64,000 nt of DNA from Candidatus Aquicultor sp. (lineage in GTDB: Bacteria; Actinomycetota; Aquicultoria; Aquicultorales; Aquicultoraceae). Position 1 is the first letter of the stretch; every line of letters begins with the position of its first letter. The translations under genes and the position numbers were made by a program. The DNA lies in contig DASXVE010000034.1 of the NCBI GenBank assembly GCA_036504445.1, positions 213,634 to 277,633 of the forward strand. Direction: 5' to 3'. Positions 29,114-38,149 of this stretch are shown here, piece after piece. The notes below the pieces were generated by a model that was not told the DNA's origin, made no database searches, and saw nothing but the letters and a program-made list of their open reading frames with translations.

Positions 29114-30003
29114 TGACGGCATACGCTTATTATCCCGGCTGCTCGCTCGAGTCGAGCGCAAAGGAATACGATAGTTCGATTCGCGCTTCGTTTAAGAAGT
29201 TGGGAATCGAGCTAAAAGAGATCCCGGATTGGTCGTGCTGCGGATCGTCCCCAACACATAAGGTCGATAAAGATATGACCGTCATGCTATCCGGTCGCAA
29301 CCTAGCATTAGCAAAGGGCATCGGTGATGTTGTTGCTCCGTGCGCCTCATGCTCGCTGAACCTCAAAGAAGCCGTTATCGAGCTTGAGCACGACAGTTCT
29401 CTGCGCGGCGCACTCAAAGAAGCCGGCGTTGAATATATGCCCGGCAGCGTAAGTGTGGTTTCCGCCGTTGAGGCCGCAACCCGCGCGCTCGACGAGGGCG
29501 CGTATGATGGCGTAGTTGCAAACCCGCTGACCGGCCTTAAGGTAGCATCGTATTACGGCTGCATGCTGGTACGCCCGCCGAAACTAGCGCGTTTTGACGA
29601 CCCGGAGAACCCTACTTCTATGGATAGAATCATGGAAGCGGTCGGGGCGGCTCCGGTCGACTGGAGCCATAAAACGGAATGCTGCGGCAACTCGGCGATT
29701 ATGGCCAACAGGGACATGACTTTAAATCTTATAAGTAATATCTTGAATGCTGCGACGGCCGCCGGCGCCGACATCGTCGCCACGTCATGCCCGCTTTGCC
29801 AGCTTAATCTAGCCGCACGGCAAACGCTCATGCGGCAAAAATACGGGCTTAAAGCAGAAATCCCCGTAGTGTATTTCAGCCAGCTTGTAGGCGCCGCACT
29901 GGGTATTACCGGCAGCGACATTGATCTAAGCGGCGAAGTACTAGGCCTTATAAAGAAGCGGCAATCTGAAGCTCAAGCAAAGGAAGTGGCGGCTAATGGC
30001 TAG
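29113..30003 (+). CDS. hdrB: Heterodisulfide reductase-like subunit B
   Basis: HdrB carries the noncubane [4Fe-4S] clusters that cleave disulfides. Both CCG domains look complete: YYPGCSLE...WSCCGSSPTH...PCASC, and YYGCML...TECCGNSAIM...CPLCQLNL. Length is 296 residues, typical of soluble HdrB. The natural substrate is not coenzyme M/B in a bacterium of this kind; DsrC-like or other thiol proteins are possible acceptors, but none is encoded in the window. The start is GTG, and the end overlaps hdrA by eight bases. Confidence 0.92.
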   Translation: MTAYAYYPGCSLESSAKEYDSSIRASFKKLGIELKEIPDWSCCGSSPTHKVDKDMTVMLSGRNLALAKGIGDVVAPCASCSLNLKEAVIELEHDSSLRGALKEAGVEYMPGSVSVVSAVEAATRALDEGAYDGVVANPLTGLKVASYYGCMLVRPPKLARFDDPENPTSMDRIMEAVGAAPVDWSHKTECCGNSAIMANRDMTLNLISNILNAATAAGADIVATSCPLCQLNLAARQTLMRQKYGLKAEIPVVYFSQLVGAALGITGSDIDLSGEVLGLIKKRQSEAQAKEVAANG

Positions 30004-32008
30004 AATCGGCGTATTTATCTGTCACTGCGGCTCGAACATCGCCGGCAAGGTTGATGTCGAGCAAGTCGCCGAAATGGCAATGTCATTGCCGGGCGTCGTC
30101 TACGCGAGCCATCAGAAATATTCATGCTCCGAGGCAGGGCAAAAGACCATTATCGAAGGCATAAAAGAAAATAACATCGACCGTGTAGTCATCGGTTCGT
30201 GTTCGCCGAAAATGCACGAGAAAACGTTCAGGGGCACGATTGCCCAAGCGGGTATCAACTCGTATCTCTTAGAGATTGCAAACCTGCGCGAGCACGTTAG
30301 CTGGGTTACCGGTGATCGCGATAAGGCAACCGAGAAGGCGTTTGATTTAATTAAAGCGGCGGTCGGCAGAGTTACTTCTGCGAAACCACTGTTCCCAAGC
30401 CAGATTCCGGTTACGAAAAAAGCGCTGGTTATCGGTGGCGGTATCGCCGGCATTCAAACAGCACTCGATATCGCCGACATGGGCCACGAAGTCATTCTGG
30501 TCGAGAGGGAACCGTCGATAGGCGGCAGAATGGCGCAGCTCGATAAAACCTTCCCGACTATCGACTGCTCTGCCTGTATTTTATCTCCGAGGATGGTCGA
30601 CATCGCCCAGCATCCGAATATCACGCTCTATTCATATTCCGAAGTCGAGAGCGTTAGCGGCTATATCGGCAACTTCGATGTAGTTATCCGCAAGAAAGCG
30701 CGCTACGTTGATGCAAAGAAATGTACCGGGTGCCTTGAGTGCACAACCAAGTGCCCGGAGAAAAATATCCCGAATGAATTCGACCAGGGCAAAGCAATGC
30801 GCAGGGCGATTTACGTCCCGTTTGCACAGGCTGTGCCGAAAGTACCGGTCATTGATGCCGAGCGCTGCCGCTACTTAAACTCGCCCGACCCGGCAACCGC
30901 AGAGGTCGCCGAAGGCGAGAAAGCACCAAAGCGTCGCTGCGGAACCTGCGCGAAGGTGTGCCAGGCCGGAGCGGTCGATTACGAGCAGAAAGACGAACTC
31001 ATCGCCGAGCGCGTCGGTGCGATTGTCGTCGCCACCGGGTTTAATGTTACCGGCACCGACGAATATGGTGAATACGGCGCCGGTAAACTGCCCAACGTTA
31101 TAACCGGCCTCGATTTCGAGCGGTTTGTAAATGCGTCCGGGCCTACGGACGGCAAAATCGTCCGGCCGTCGGATGGTGAGAAACCCAAGCGCGTCGTCTT
31201 TATCCAGTGCGTGGGCTCCCGCGATGAATCGAAGGGGCGCCCGTACTGCTCGAGAATCTGCTGCATGTATACGGCAAAACAGGCCATTCTCACACGAGAA
31301 AAACTGCCCGATGCCGAAATATTCGTATTCTACATGGATATCAGGGCGTCCGGTAAGGGTTATGAAGAATTTGTCCTGCGCGCTCAGCGCGAATACGGCG
31401 CCAATTATGTTCGCGGCCGGGTCTCGCGCATTTACGAGATGCCGGACGGCCACATGGTCCTTAAAGGCGCCGATACATTGGCCGGAATACCGGTTGAGAT
31501 GGAGGCCGACCTCGTAGTGTTGGCGACAGCCGCAACACCGCGCGAGGATGCAAAAGAGCTCGCCAACATCGTCGGTATAACGACCGATAGCTACGGTTTT
31601 ATCAACGAAGTCCATCCAAAGCTCAAACCGATCGAGGTTGCGCGCGACGGTATCTTTGCAACCGGCGCGTGTCTGAGTCCGCGCGATATCCCGCACACCG
31701 TCGCTATGTCGAGCGGCGCTGCGGCTAAAGTGGGAATTCTCTTCTCGAAGGATCACTTGAAGAGCGATCCGATGGTAGCCGAGGTCGATCCGTTTAAGTG
31801 TGTGGCGTGCGGCGCGTGTGTCGCGGTATGCCCGTATAAAGCTATAAATCTAGAAGAGTTCAGAGGAATGAAGTTTGCCAAGGTCAACGAGGCAATGTGC
31901 CAGGGCTGCGGCACCTGCGCGGCGGCGTGCCGTCCGGGTGCGGCTCAGCTTAAGGGCGTCACCGATGAGCAAATATTAAAATCGTTAGAGGCGGTGACAC
32001 AGTGGTAG
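29996..32008 (+). CDS. hdrA: Heterodisulfide reductase-like subunit A
   Basis: HdrA holds the bifurcating FAD. The 670 residues show the N-terminal GVFICHCGSNIAGKVDV, a FAD-binding Rossmann motif (VIGGGIAGIQTALDIADMG, near 143), the conserved FPTIDCSACILSPRMVD, an inserted ferredoxin motif (CTGCLECTTKCP) with further Cys residues (CGTCAKVC), and two C-terminal [4Fe-4S] motifs CVACGACVAVCP and CQGCGTCAAACR. The whole protein is of the standard HdrA length. It overlaps both neighbours. The following MvhD-type subunit normally delivers electrons to this protein. Confidence 0.93.
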   Translation: MARIGVFICHCGSNIAGKVDVEQVAEMAMSLPGVVYASHQKYSCSEAGQKTIIEGIKENNIDRVVIGSCSPKMHEKTFRGTIAQAGINSYLLEIANLREHVSWVTGDRDKATEKAFDLIKAAVGRVTSAKPLFPSQIPVTKKALVIGGGIAGIQTALDIADMGHEVILVEREPSIGGRMAQLDKTFPTIDCSACILSPRMVDIAQHPNITLYSYSEVESVSGYIGNFDVVIRKKARYVDAKKCTGCLECTTKCPEKNIPNEFDQGKAMRRAIYVPFAQAVPKVPVIDAERCRYLNSPDPATAEVAEGEKAPKRRCGTCAKVCQAGAVDYEQKDELIAERVGAIVVATGFNVTGTDEYGEYGAGKLPNVITGLDFERFVNASGPTDGKIVRPSDGEKPKRVVFIQCVGSRDESKGRPYCSRICCMYTAKQAILTREKLPDAEIFVFYMDIRASGKGYEEFVLRAQREYGANYVRGRVSRIYEMPDGHMVLKGADTLAGIPVEMEADLVVLATAATPREDAKELANIVGITTDSYGFINEVHPKLKPIEVARDGIFATGACLSPRDIPHTVAMSSGAAAKVGILFSKDHLKSDPMVAEVDPFKCVACGACVAVCPYKAINLEEFRGMKFAKVNEAMCQGCGTCAAACRPGAAQLKGVTDEQILKSLEAVTQW

Positions 32009-32481
32009 AGAACAGCGAGAAAATGAAAGTCGTCGGGTTTTTCTGCAACTGGTGCAGCTACGCCGGCGCAGATCTGGCGGGAAACCTGAGGCTTCAGATT
32101 CCAACCGATCTGCGGATCGTGCGAATCCCGTGCACGGGGCGCATGGACCCGATGTTCGTCCTCAAAGCGTTGCTGGATGGGGCGGACGGGGTCATGGTGT
32201 CCGGCTGACACCCCGGGGATTGCCACTATCGAGAGGGCAATTACTACGCGAGGCGGCGCCTCGCACTACTAAACGAAATAATCCCGGTTTTGGGTATTGA
32301 ACCTGAACGGTTCTACTATACGTGGATCTCGGCCTCCGAAGGCCAAGAGATGAAACAAAAAGTCGAAACATTTGTCGAAGGCCTGGCTAAGGTCGGTAAA
32401 TTCGACCGTTCGGTCTTTATGATGCTCGACCCCGAGCTCATGAATGAAATCGACGGGGCGAAAGAGGGGGCTGAGGCGTAA
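32002..32481 (+). CDS. flxD: MvhD/FlxD-type electron-transfer subunit, probable selenoprotein (UGA = Sec69)
   Basis: MvhD/FlxD proteins transfer electrons to HdrA. Reading from GTG 32002 gives a family-like N terminus (FFCNWCSYAGADLAG, PCTGRMDPMFVLKAL, GADGVMVSG), then TGA at 32206-32208, then in the same frame HPGDCHYREGNYYARRRLALL and ISASEG through a TAA at 32479. The family consensus here is GCHPGDCHY, so the TGA occupies the first Cys and is most simply a selenocysteine codon. A hairpin 10 bases after the UGA fits a bacterial SECIS. Sec at this site is known in some MvhD/VhuD proteins. Without Sec insertion only 68 residues would be made. A sequencing error is the alternative. Confidence 0.85.
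32209..32245 (+). promoter_or_regulatory. SECIS-like hairpin in flxD
   Basis: ATTGCC (32219-32224) pairs with GGCAAT (32236-32241), and CT/AG pairs above an A/AG internal loop leave an ATCG apical loop. The apex is about 20 bases from the UGA, within the range for bacterial SECIS elements read by SelB. Structure was folded by eye only. Confidence 0.6.
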
Positions 32482-33426
32482 ATGAGCGGTATGAGCACGC
32501 TTGAAGAGACAATTCGCCAAAAAGCAAAAGAGCTCCTGGAAAAGGGAGAAGTAACGGCGGTAATCGGCTGGGGCGGGGGATGGAACCCGGCAAAAGCCAC
32601 ACCCCAGTTCGCCCGCGACGCCGACGGGGCCGAGAAACTGGTATTCAATCCGTTTTGCTATAACAACCTCGCGGTGTATTTGCCGAGGATGAAGGATAGC
32701 AAGGTTGCGATTTTCGCCAAACCGTGCGAAGCGGGCTCGATCGTTGCGCTTCTCGCGGAAGGTAAAATCAGCCGCGACAACGTTTATATTATCGGGATCG
32801 CTTGCCAGGGTATCGTCGATCCGGTCAAGCTTGAAAAAGAAGCCGGCTCGATCGATGAGGCAACCGCTGCATATCTTGAGGGCGATACCATCGTAATCGA
32901 GGGTGAAGGCGGGGCCAAACGCGTGCGCTTTACCAAAGTTGCAATGGACGCGTGCGCATCCTGCGAGCAAAAAGGTACCTCGTTTGCCGATGAAATGGTC
33001 GGTGACACGGCGAAACCCGTCACGACAGAAGTTAGCTTTGAAGTGCCGGAAGATGCCGATTGGGCGTGGTGGCGCGAGTTTTGGGCAAAAGAATTCGACC
33101 GTTGCATCCGCTGCTATGCCTGCCGTGAGAGCTGTCCGGTATGTTACTGTCGCGACAACTGTGCTGTGCAGTCGCTTCGCGAGCGCTGGACGGGCTCGCA
33201 AGTAAACCCGATGGAAGCGTTGATGTTTCACGCCCAGCGGGCGATGCACGTAGCGGGCAGGTGTATCGAGTGCGGCGCGTGCGAGCGCGCGTGCCCGGTC
33301 GACATTCCGCTGACACTGCTTCACAAGCAGGTAGGAGGTGCGGTTCGTAAGTTGTTTAATTTTGAGGTAGGGGATAAGGCCGATGAACGTCCGCCCCTTG
33401 AAACCTTCCAAAAGGAGGAACTGTAA
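32482..33426 (+). CDS. Flx-type iron-sulfur protein with FrhB/FdhB-like N terminus
   Basis: This 314-residue protein has an N-terminal domain like the F420-hydrogenase beta family (AVIGWGGGWNPAK, FAKPCEAGSIVALL, GIACQGIVD, DACASCEQKGT) and a C-terminal region with two [4Fe-4S] motifs: CIRCYACRESCPVCYCRDNC and CIECGACERACP. In FlxABCD-HdrABC clusters the two Fe-S subunits FlxB and FlxC stand in this place; I do not decide which letter it is. It starts next to the flxD stop and lies three bases before the following gene. Confidence 0.8.
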   Translation: MSGMSTLEETIRQKAKELLEKGEVTAVIGWGGGWNPAKATPQFARDADGAEKLVFNPFCYNNLAVYLPRMKDSKVAIFAKPCEAGSIVALLAEGKISRDNVYIIGIACQGIVDPVKLEKEAGSIDEATAAYLEGDTIVIEGEGGAKRVRFTKVAMDACASCEQKGTSFADEMVGDTAKPVTTEVSFEVPEDADWAWWREFWAKEFDRCIRCYACRESCPVCYCRDNCAVQSLRERWTGSQVNPMEALMFHAQRAMHVAGRCIECGACERACPVDIPLTLLHKQVGGAVRKLFNFEVGDKADERPPLETFQKEEL

Positions 33427-33429
33427 AAG

Positions 33430-34563
33430 ATGGCAGCTAAAATTTTACCCGCCGGGAATTTACAGTCCTGGATAGATAAACTAGTCGCTCGATATGAGGT
33501 TTTCGCTCCGGTGGAAGGCTCGGGCAGTTCATCGTTTAAACCGGTCAAAACGGGGCAGTCACCTGCGCTTGACGTGCGCACGGACGTCCCGCCAAAAGGC
33601 ATCATATTTAAGCAAGTCGAGAAGCTTCTCACTTATAGCACAGGCGAGAGCGGCGTTGAAGTTACGGAAACACCGGTAAAAGAGACCGCAAAGGTGATAT
33701 TCGGCATCCGCCCGTGCGATGCGCGAGCGTTTGCGCTAACCGACAAAGTATTTGTCGAGTCGGAGATGCCGGAAGCTAAATACACCGAGCGCCGCAAGCA
33801 GACCGCGGTGATTACCGTGGGCTGCACCGAAGCGTGTAAGACCTGTTTCTGCACATCTGTCGGCGGCTCACCCGCAGAGAGAGCGGGCGATGTCTACATG
33901 ATAGATCTCGGCGACAAATATCTCGTTGAAGCGCTTACCTCAACCGGCGAGAAGATGCTTGAAGCGGGCAAGGGTCTTCTCAGCGATGCGAAAGCCGATG
34001 ATGAAGCTGCCGCTCGAAAAACCAGCGATGAAGTCGCGGAGTCCATAAAGAAAATGCGGGTGCCCGACGCCAAGGCGCTCGACGGCCTCTTTACCGACGA
34101 GGCATTCTGGAACTCGCTTTCCGAGAAATGCTTAAGCTGCGGCGCGTGCACGTTCCTGTGCCCGACCTGCTACTGCTTTGATGTTCGCGACGAGGGCAGC
34201 GTGCAGCAAGGCGAGCGTTATCGCAGGTGGGACTCGTGCATGTTCTTCCAGTACAACCGTGCTGCCGGCGGGCACAACCCGCGCGATCAGCACTGGAAAC
34301 GTATGAGGCAGCGCATGCTTCATAAATTCAGCTATTTTGTCGCAAACACGGGCGAATACAGCTGCGTGGGATGCGGTCGCTGCATCCGCAGCTGTCCGGT
34401 ATCATACGACCTGCGCGAGTTTCTAGAAAAATCGTTTCATGCCACGAGCAGCGAGCATCTAGATTTTAAGGCCGAGCTGCCGAGCGAATCGGAAGAGCTT
34501 GAAGCCTGCGATGTGCCGGTCGGCGGTAAATCCAGCAAGACGGGGGTTGGTTCGGATGTCTAG
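33430..34563 (+). CDS. AsrA/Flx-like 4Fe-4S dicluster protein
   Basis: The 377-residue protein resembles anaerobic sulfite reductase subunit A and the matching Flx subunit: VIFGIRPCDARAFALTDKVF, CTEACKTCFCTSVGG, then two [4Fe-4S] motifs CLSCGACTFLCPTCYCFDV and CVGCGRCIRSCP, with RRWDSCMFFQYNRAAGGHNPR between them. It probably carries electrons between the FAD/NAD subunit and the Fe-S partner. The ATG follows GGAGGAACTG. It overlaps the next gene by eight bases. Confidence 0.85.
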   Translation: MAAKILPAGNLQSWIDKLVARYEVFAPVEGSGSSSFKPVKTGQSPALDVRTDVPPKGIIFKQVEKLLTYSTGESGVEVTETPVKETAKVIFGIRPCDARAFALTDKVFVESEMPEAKYTERRKQTAVITVGCTEACKTCFCTSVGGSPAERAGDVYMIDLGDKYLVEALTSTGEKMLEAGKGLLSDAKADDEAAARKTSDEVAESIKKMRVPDAKALDGLFTDEAFWNSLSEKCLSCGACTFLCPTCYCFDVRDEGSVQQGERYRRWDSCMFFQYNRAAGGHNPRDQHWKRMRQRMLHKFSYFVANTGEYSCVGCGRCIRSCPVSYDLREFLEKSFHATSSEHLDFKAELPSESEELEACDVPVGGKSSKTGVGSDV

Positions 34564-35407
34564 CGTTGAAACTACAATGAAGCCCAACATTATGATGCCG
34601 CATACGGCGACGATTCTCGAGGTTATCGAGGAGACGTCCGATGTAAAAACATTTCGGGTCAAGATAGACGACGAGCAGGCCTGGGAAAACTTCAGGCAGA
34701 AGGCCGGCCAGGTAGCCGAGCTTTCAGTGTTCGGTATCGGCGAGTCGGTCATCTCGATCACTTCGAGCCCGACTGTTCGCGATTATTTGGAGTTCAGCAT
34801 TAAACGCTGCGGTGTTTTAACGGATATGATTCACACGTTGCATACGGGTGACAAAATCGGTGTACGCGGCCCCTACGGAAACGGTTTTCCCATCGGGCAG
34901 TGGAAGGGCAAAAACCTGGTTATTGTGGCCGGCGGTATTGCTTTGGCGCCGGTTCGAAGCGTCTTAAACTATGCGCTCGATAACCGCGACGATTACGGCA
35001 AGATCTCGCTTTTCTATGGCGCAAGGAGCCCGCAAGACCTGGTCTTCAGGTGGGAATACGAGCGCTATAAAAACGAAAAAGATATGGCGTTTCACACCAC
35101 GGTTGATTGCGGTGACGATTCCTGGACCGGTCCGGTAGGTGTTGTCGGTGCGCTGCTTAAAGAGGTTAAGCCATCGCCTAAGAACTCGATTGCGATCATG
35201 TGTGGGCCTCCGATCATGATTAAATTCGTCCTGCAAGACTTGACGGCGCTCAACTTCCAACCGGATCAGATCGTAACCACGCTCGAGGGTAAAATGCAGT
35301 GCTGCGTGGGTTTATGCGGGCGCTGCAATATCGGTTCTAAATATATCTGCAAAGACGGGCCGGTCTTTACGCTTGCCGAGCTTAACGAAATCAACGGGGA
35401 CTTCTAG
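34556..35407 (+). CDS. flxA: FlxA/AsrB-like FAD/NAD(P)-binding subunit
   Basis: This 283-residue ferredoxin-NADP-reductase-type protein is the probable NAD(P)H entry or exit point of the complex. It has the FAD-binding barrel (SVISITSSPT, GDKIGVRGPYGNGF), the NAD-binding fold (LVIVAGGIALAPVRSVLNYAL, LFYGARSPQDLVF, MCGPPIMIKFV) and a C-terminal Cys set (MQCCVGLCGRCNIG...YICKDGPVF) as in PyrK/AsrB. The ATG at 34556 overlaps the previous stop and has GGGGGTT upstream; an ATG at 34577 is possible. It is the last gene of the operon and is followed by a strong terminator. Confidence 0.87.
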   Translation: MSSVETTMKPNIMMPHTATILEVIEETSDVKTFRVKIDDEQAWENFRQKAGQVAELSVFGIGESVISITSSPTVRDYLEFSIKRCGVLTDMIHTLHTGDKIGVRGPYGNGFPIGQWKGKNLVIVAGGIALAPVRSVLNYALDNRDDYGKISLFYGARSPQDLVFRWEYERYKNEKDMAFHTTVDCGDDSWTGPVGVVGALLKEVKPSPKNSIAIMCGPPIMIKFVLQDLTALNFQPDQIVTTLEGKMQCCVGLCGRCNIGSKYICKDGPVFTLAELNEINGDF

Positions 35408-35454
35408 CAGCTCGTCAAAATCCGGTTAACGTTCGAAACGTATTTTTATCAGGC

Positions 35455-35490
35455 TTTTTTAAGCGCTGGACACGATTCCAGCGCTTTTTG
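35455..35490. terminator. Bidirectional terminator after flxA
   Basis: AAGCGCTGGA pairs with TCCAGCGCTT around a CACGAT loop, with T runs on the right and A-complement T runs on the left strand. It ends the hdr-flx operon and probably the convergent glycosyltransferase operon. Confidence 0.9.
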
Positions 35491-35510
35491 TTGCGCTACT
35501 AAGTAAAGGT

Positions 35511-36806
35511 TTACTCACTAACGCCTGCATTTGCCGCAAATCGCTCACCAAAAAAGTGCTCAAGCGCAGCCACAACGAACAAGGCGGCGAGTATACAGCC
35601 GAGGGGGATCATCGGCGCCATATAACGCGGCAAGCCGACCGTTGTAACAATATGGAGCAGCGTAAAGGTTGCAAAAAACGTCATAATAGCGCATGTCACC
35701 ACGCGCCGTTCTATGAGTGCCCAGGCGATTCCACCGAAGCAGAGCCAGAATAGAAGAATATGGTAGATGCTTGAGAGCTCTCCTTCGGCCGGCGAGCGCA
35801 CTGTTTGAATATACGGCTGATACCATAAACGGGTGAATTTTTCCCAAGTCATATATTCAATAAAGTGACCGGGACCGGTCCGTAGCTCGGCAAGCATCCT
35901 TTGTTTGGCCGTACTTGCCCTCAGTGCGTCCGTCGAGAGTTCACCGTTTCCATCGGGCAAAAATACGTATGGCACTTCGGGATAGTATGTGCTTTCAAGC
36001 AGTACTTTTCCGCCCTCCGTGGAAAATGGAACAAACGCGTCATAGAGTAGATAATTGCGCACCCACCACGGTGTCAGAACTGCGACAACAACCACATACA
36101 TAATAATTAAACCCTTTATGAGATCCTGCTTATCCATTCGCCAGAACATAAGAAAACTAATAAACAGCGGTGCAATTATGGCCTCGGGTCGAAGCAGCGC
36201 AAGCATTCCGAGTAACAACCCGACCCATACCCACGAGAACAGCTGATTCAGAGCCCTAATAAATACATAGGTAAATATAACGAATAGGGTGGCGTAGAGG
36301 ACTTCGGTCATAACGATGCTGTTCATCCACAGGGCGGGATAATAGATCGCGTAAAGCAACGCCGCAAGCAGCCCGACCCGATGGCTGACGTGGCGGCCGA
36401 TGAGGTACGTGAACAGTACGGTGATAGTGCTCAATATAACCTGCACGAAGACGACGAGGTTAAGCGAGCCGACAAAAAGAAGCGCCGCGAGGAAAAGTGG
36501 ATAACCGGGCATTACCGCCGCGTTTGGCACACCATTGCCGGCATAACCTAGAATTCCCGTGTGAAGAAGCTGGCGCGCCATGGTAATATAGTTGGCGTCG
36601 TCGCTATTGAGATTGATATGCCCGTTGACCGACATAAAACCGAGCCGTAGAGCCAGCGCAAATGCGACGAGCGCGGTTACGGCCCATGCCTCTTTGTTGT
36701 TACGCCAATAATCCGCTTGCAGCATATTCGATCTTGCCCCGATACCGTCTCTTTTATAATCATGCAACAATTTCCTCACCATTTCCGACGGTCGCTTATC
36801 TTGCAT
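35511..36806 (-). CDS. GT39/ArnT-type membrane glycosyltransferase
   Basis: The protein has about ten to twelve hydrophobic helices and begins its conserved region with GHINLNSDDANYITMARQLL, the Asp-rich first loop of polyprenyl-phosphate-sugar dependent (GT-C fold, PMT/ArnT) transferases; MPGYPLFLAALL follows in the usual place. It probably moves a sugar from a lipid carrier to an extracytoplasmic acceptor. The start is uncertain; ATG 36806 overlaps the upstream gene by 11 bases and its ribosome binding site is weak (AAGAAAG). It is the last gene of a three-gene operon. Confidence 0.8.
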   Translation of the reverse strand: MQDKRPSEMVRKLLHDYKRDGIGARSNMLQADYWRNNKEAWAVTALVAFALALRLGFMSVNGHINLNSDDANYITMARQLLHTGILGYAGNGVPNAAVMPGYPLFLAALLFVGSLNLVVFVQVILSTITVLFTYLIGRHVSHRVGLLAALLYAIYYPALWMNSIVMTEVLYATLFVIFTYVFIRALNQLFSWVWVGLLLGMLALLRPEAIIAPLFISFLMFWRMDKQDLIKGLIIMYVVVVAVLTPWWVRNYLLYDAFVPFSTEGGKVLLESTYYPEVPYVFLPDGNGELSTDALRASTAKQRMLAELRTGPGHFIEYMTWEKFTRLWYQPYIQTVRSPAEGELSSIYHILLFWLCFGGIAWALIERRVVTCAIMTFFATFTLLHIVTTVGLPRYMAPMIPLGCILAALFVVAALEHFFGERFAANAGVSE

Positions 36807-37152
36807 TATCTTTCTTGACGGGGTTGTTTGCCGGACCGATTGAGAGCGCGATTTCACTCACGAGCTGCGTCATCTCTTGCTCTATCTGCTTCAATTTAGC
36901 GGTAACTTTAAAAAGCGCATAGAACACAGCGAGCATACTTACGAATACGAGCGCATCGAAACCTCTACCCATACCAACCAGGTGGGCGATACTATTGGTT
37001 TTGTTTGGCGCCATTACGATGACAATGATGCCGAACCAGATAAGAGCCCATACTGCGACTTCGGCGATGGAAGCGGTGCGTTTCCTGTAGCGGATATATA
37101 CTCTGCTTAATGCATACAGGGCGAATAATGACGCGAGTATCTTGATTATCAC
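36796..37152 (-). CDS. DUF2304 membrane protein
   Basis: This 118-residue protein has three hydrophobic helices (ILASLFALYALSRVYI, VAVWALIWFGIIVIVM, FDALVFVSMLAVFYALF) and a C-terminal amphipathic, coiled-coil-like end (KLKQIEQEMTQLVSEIAL). DUF2304 proteins usually stand next to GT2 glycosyltransferases that load sugars on polyprenyl phosphate, exactly as here, and probably help in that step. The GTG start adjoins the stop of the GT2 gene. Confidence 0.85.
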   Translation of the reverse strand: MIIKILASLFALYALSRVYIRYRKRTASIAEVAVWALIWFGIIVIVMAPNKTNSIAHLVGMGRGFDALVFVSMLAVFYALFKVTAKLKQIEQEMTQLVSEIALSIGPANNPVKKDNAR

Positions 37153-37866
37153 TTAAGGCGATACCTTCCTAAAAAACAGATTGAGAACTATATTAATACC
37201 ATTACTATTACTTTGACCTTTAGACAGCGAATACTCGTTATAGATACAGTCTATCGGGATTTCCTCAATTCTCAACTTGTTACGGCCAATTTCTGCAATT
37301 ATTTCCGATGAGACTTCCATTCGATTAGATATCAGGTGGATGGCTTCAAGCGCTTTAGAAGAGAAAGCACGCAGGCCGGATTGCGAGTCGGTCGTCCATA
37401 CGGAAAACAGAACGTAGGTAATAATATTTAACCCCCAGTTGCCCACGATTCTGTACCACGGCATATCCTTAGCTTCGAGGAGACGACTTCCAATAGCAAC
37501 GTCGGCTTCACGGTTTATGAGAGGTTGGATAACGCGCTGGATGTCGTTAGGGTTTAGCTGGCCGTCGGCATCGAAGGTAACGGCGATGTCCGCACCCCAG
37601 CGGCGGGCCCACTCCATTCCGGTCCTAAGAGCACCGCCAAGGCCTCGATTGATAACATGGCGAAGCGGCACCACGTAATCGAGGCGCCGGATTTCCGTCG
37701 ATGTTGCATCGGTTGAACCATCATCTATTACTACGATTCTTGTTTCGGAGACCCCAGCGTATTCCCTGGGGATTGAGCTTAAGGTTTGACATACTACTTG
37801 CGCCTCGTTGTATGCCGGTACGATGATGGCTAGTTTGAGGTCTGAGGCATTCTTGTAACTCATCAT
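37153..37866 (-). CDS. GT2 family glycosyltransferase (polyprenyl-phosphate type)
   Basis: The 237-residue protein has the GT-A pattern of dolichyl/undecaprenyl-phosphate sugar transferases: LAIIVPAYNEAQVV, IVVIDDGSTDAT, NRGLGGALRTGMEWA, the metal-binding VTFDADGQ and the SGLRAFS region. It lacks C-terminal membrane helices. Together with the DUF2304 and GT39 genes downstream it suggests a carrier-linked glycosylation path. The ATG at 37866 has GGAATTAA upstream; the reading frame extends ten codons further but without support. Confidence 0.87.
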   Translation of the reverse strand: MMSYKNASDLKLAIIVPAYNEAQVVCQTLSSIPREYAGVSETRIVVIDDGSTDATSTEIRRLDYVVPLRHVINRGLGGALRTGMEWARRWGADIAVTFDADGQLNPNDIQRVIQPLINREADVAIGSRLLEAKDMPWYRIVGNWGLNIITYVLFSVWTTDSQSGLRAFSSKALEAIHLISNRMEVSSEIIAEIGRNKLRIEEIPIDCIYNEYSLSKGQSNSNGINIVLNLFFRKVSP

Positions 37867-38149
37867 AGTTAATTCCAAACGTGCGCTACAAAGCACTGAT
37901 TAGACATAAGCTTACCATACCTATTATACGAGTAATCTGCAGGATTAACAATATATTGGCAGCATTGCGGGTAAGCGTAAGATGTGTGAATTGATCGAGG
38001 AATACATACTGGTTGCGTGTTACGACCTGTTTCTGCCAGACATAATAGAGATATGGTAATTATTTTGATGTTGTCTGCATGCAACCTGTGCGATAAAATT
38101 GTGAAATCAGACCTATAATCTTGCTATGCCGCCGTTTGAAGGGCTTAAT

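Noticed and set aside
30875..31756. 293-codon open frame on the minus strand
   Set aside because: It is antisense to hdrA and shows no motif.
32290..32481. Separate small gene after the flxD UGA
   Set aside because: The same frame continues the MvhD family sequence without break from the UGA at 32206, so it is the second half of one gene, not a new one.
32269..33411. 380-codon open frame on the minus strand
   Set aside because: It is the shadow of the flxD 3' end and the following Fe-S gene, whose Cys motifs fix the true frame.
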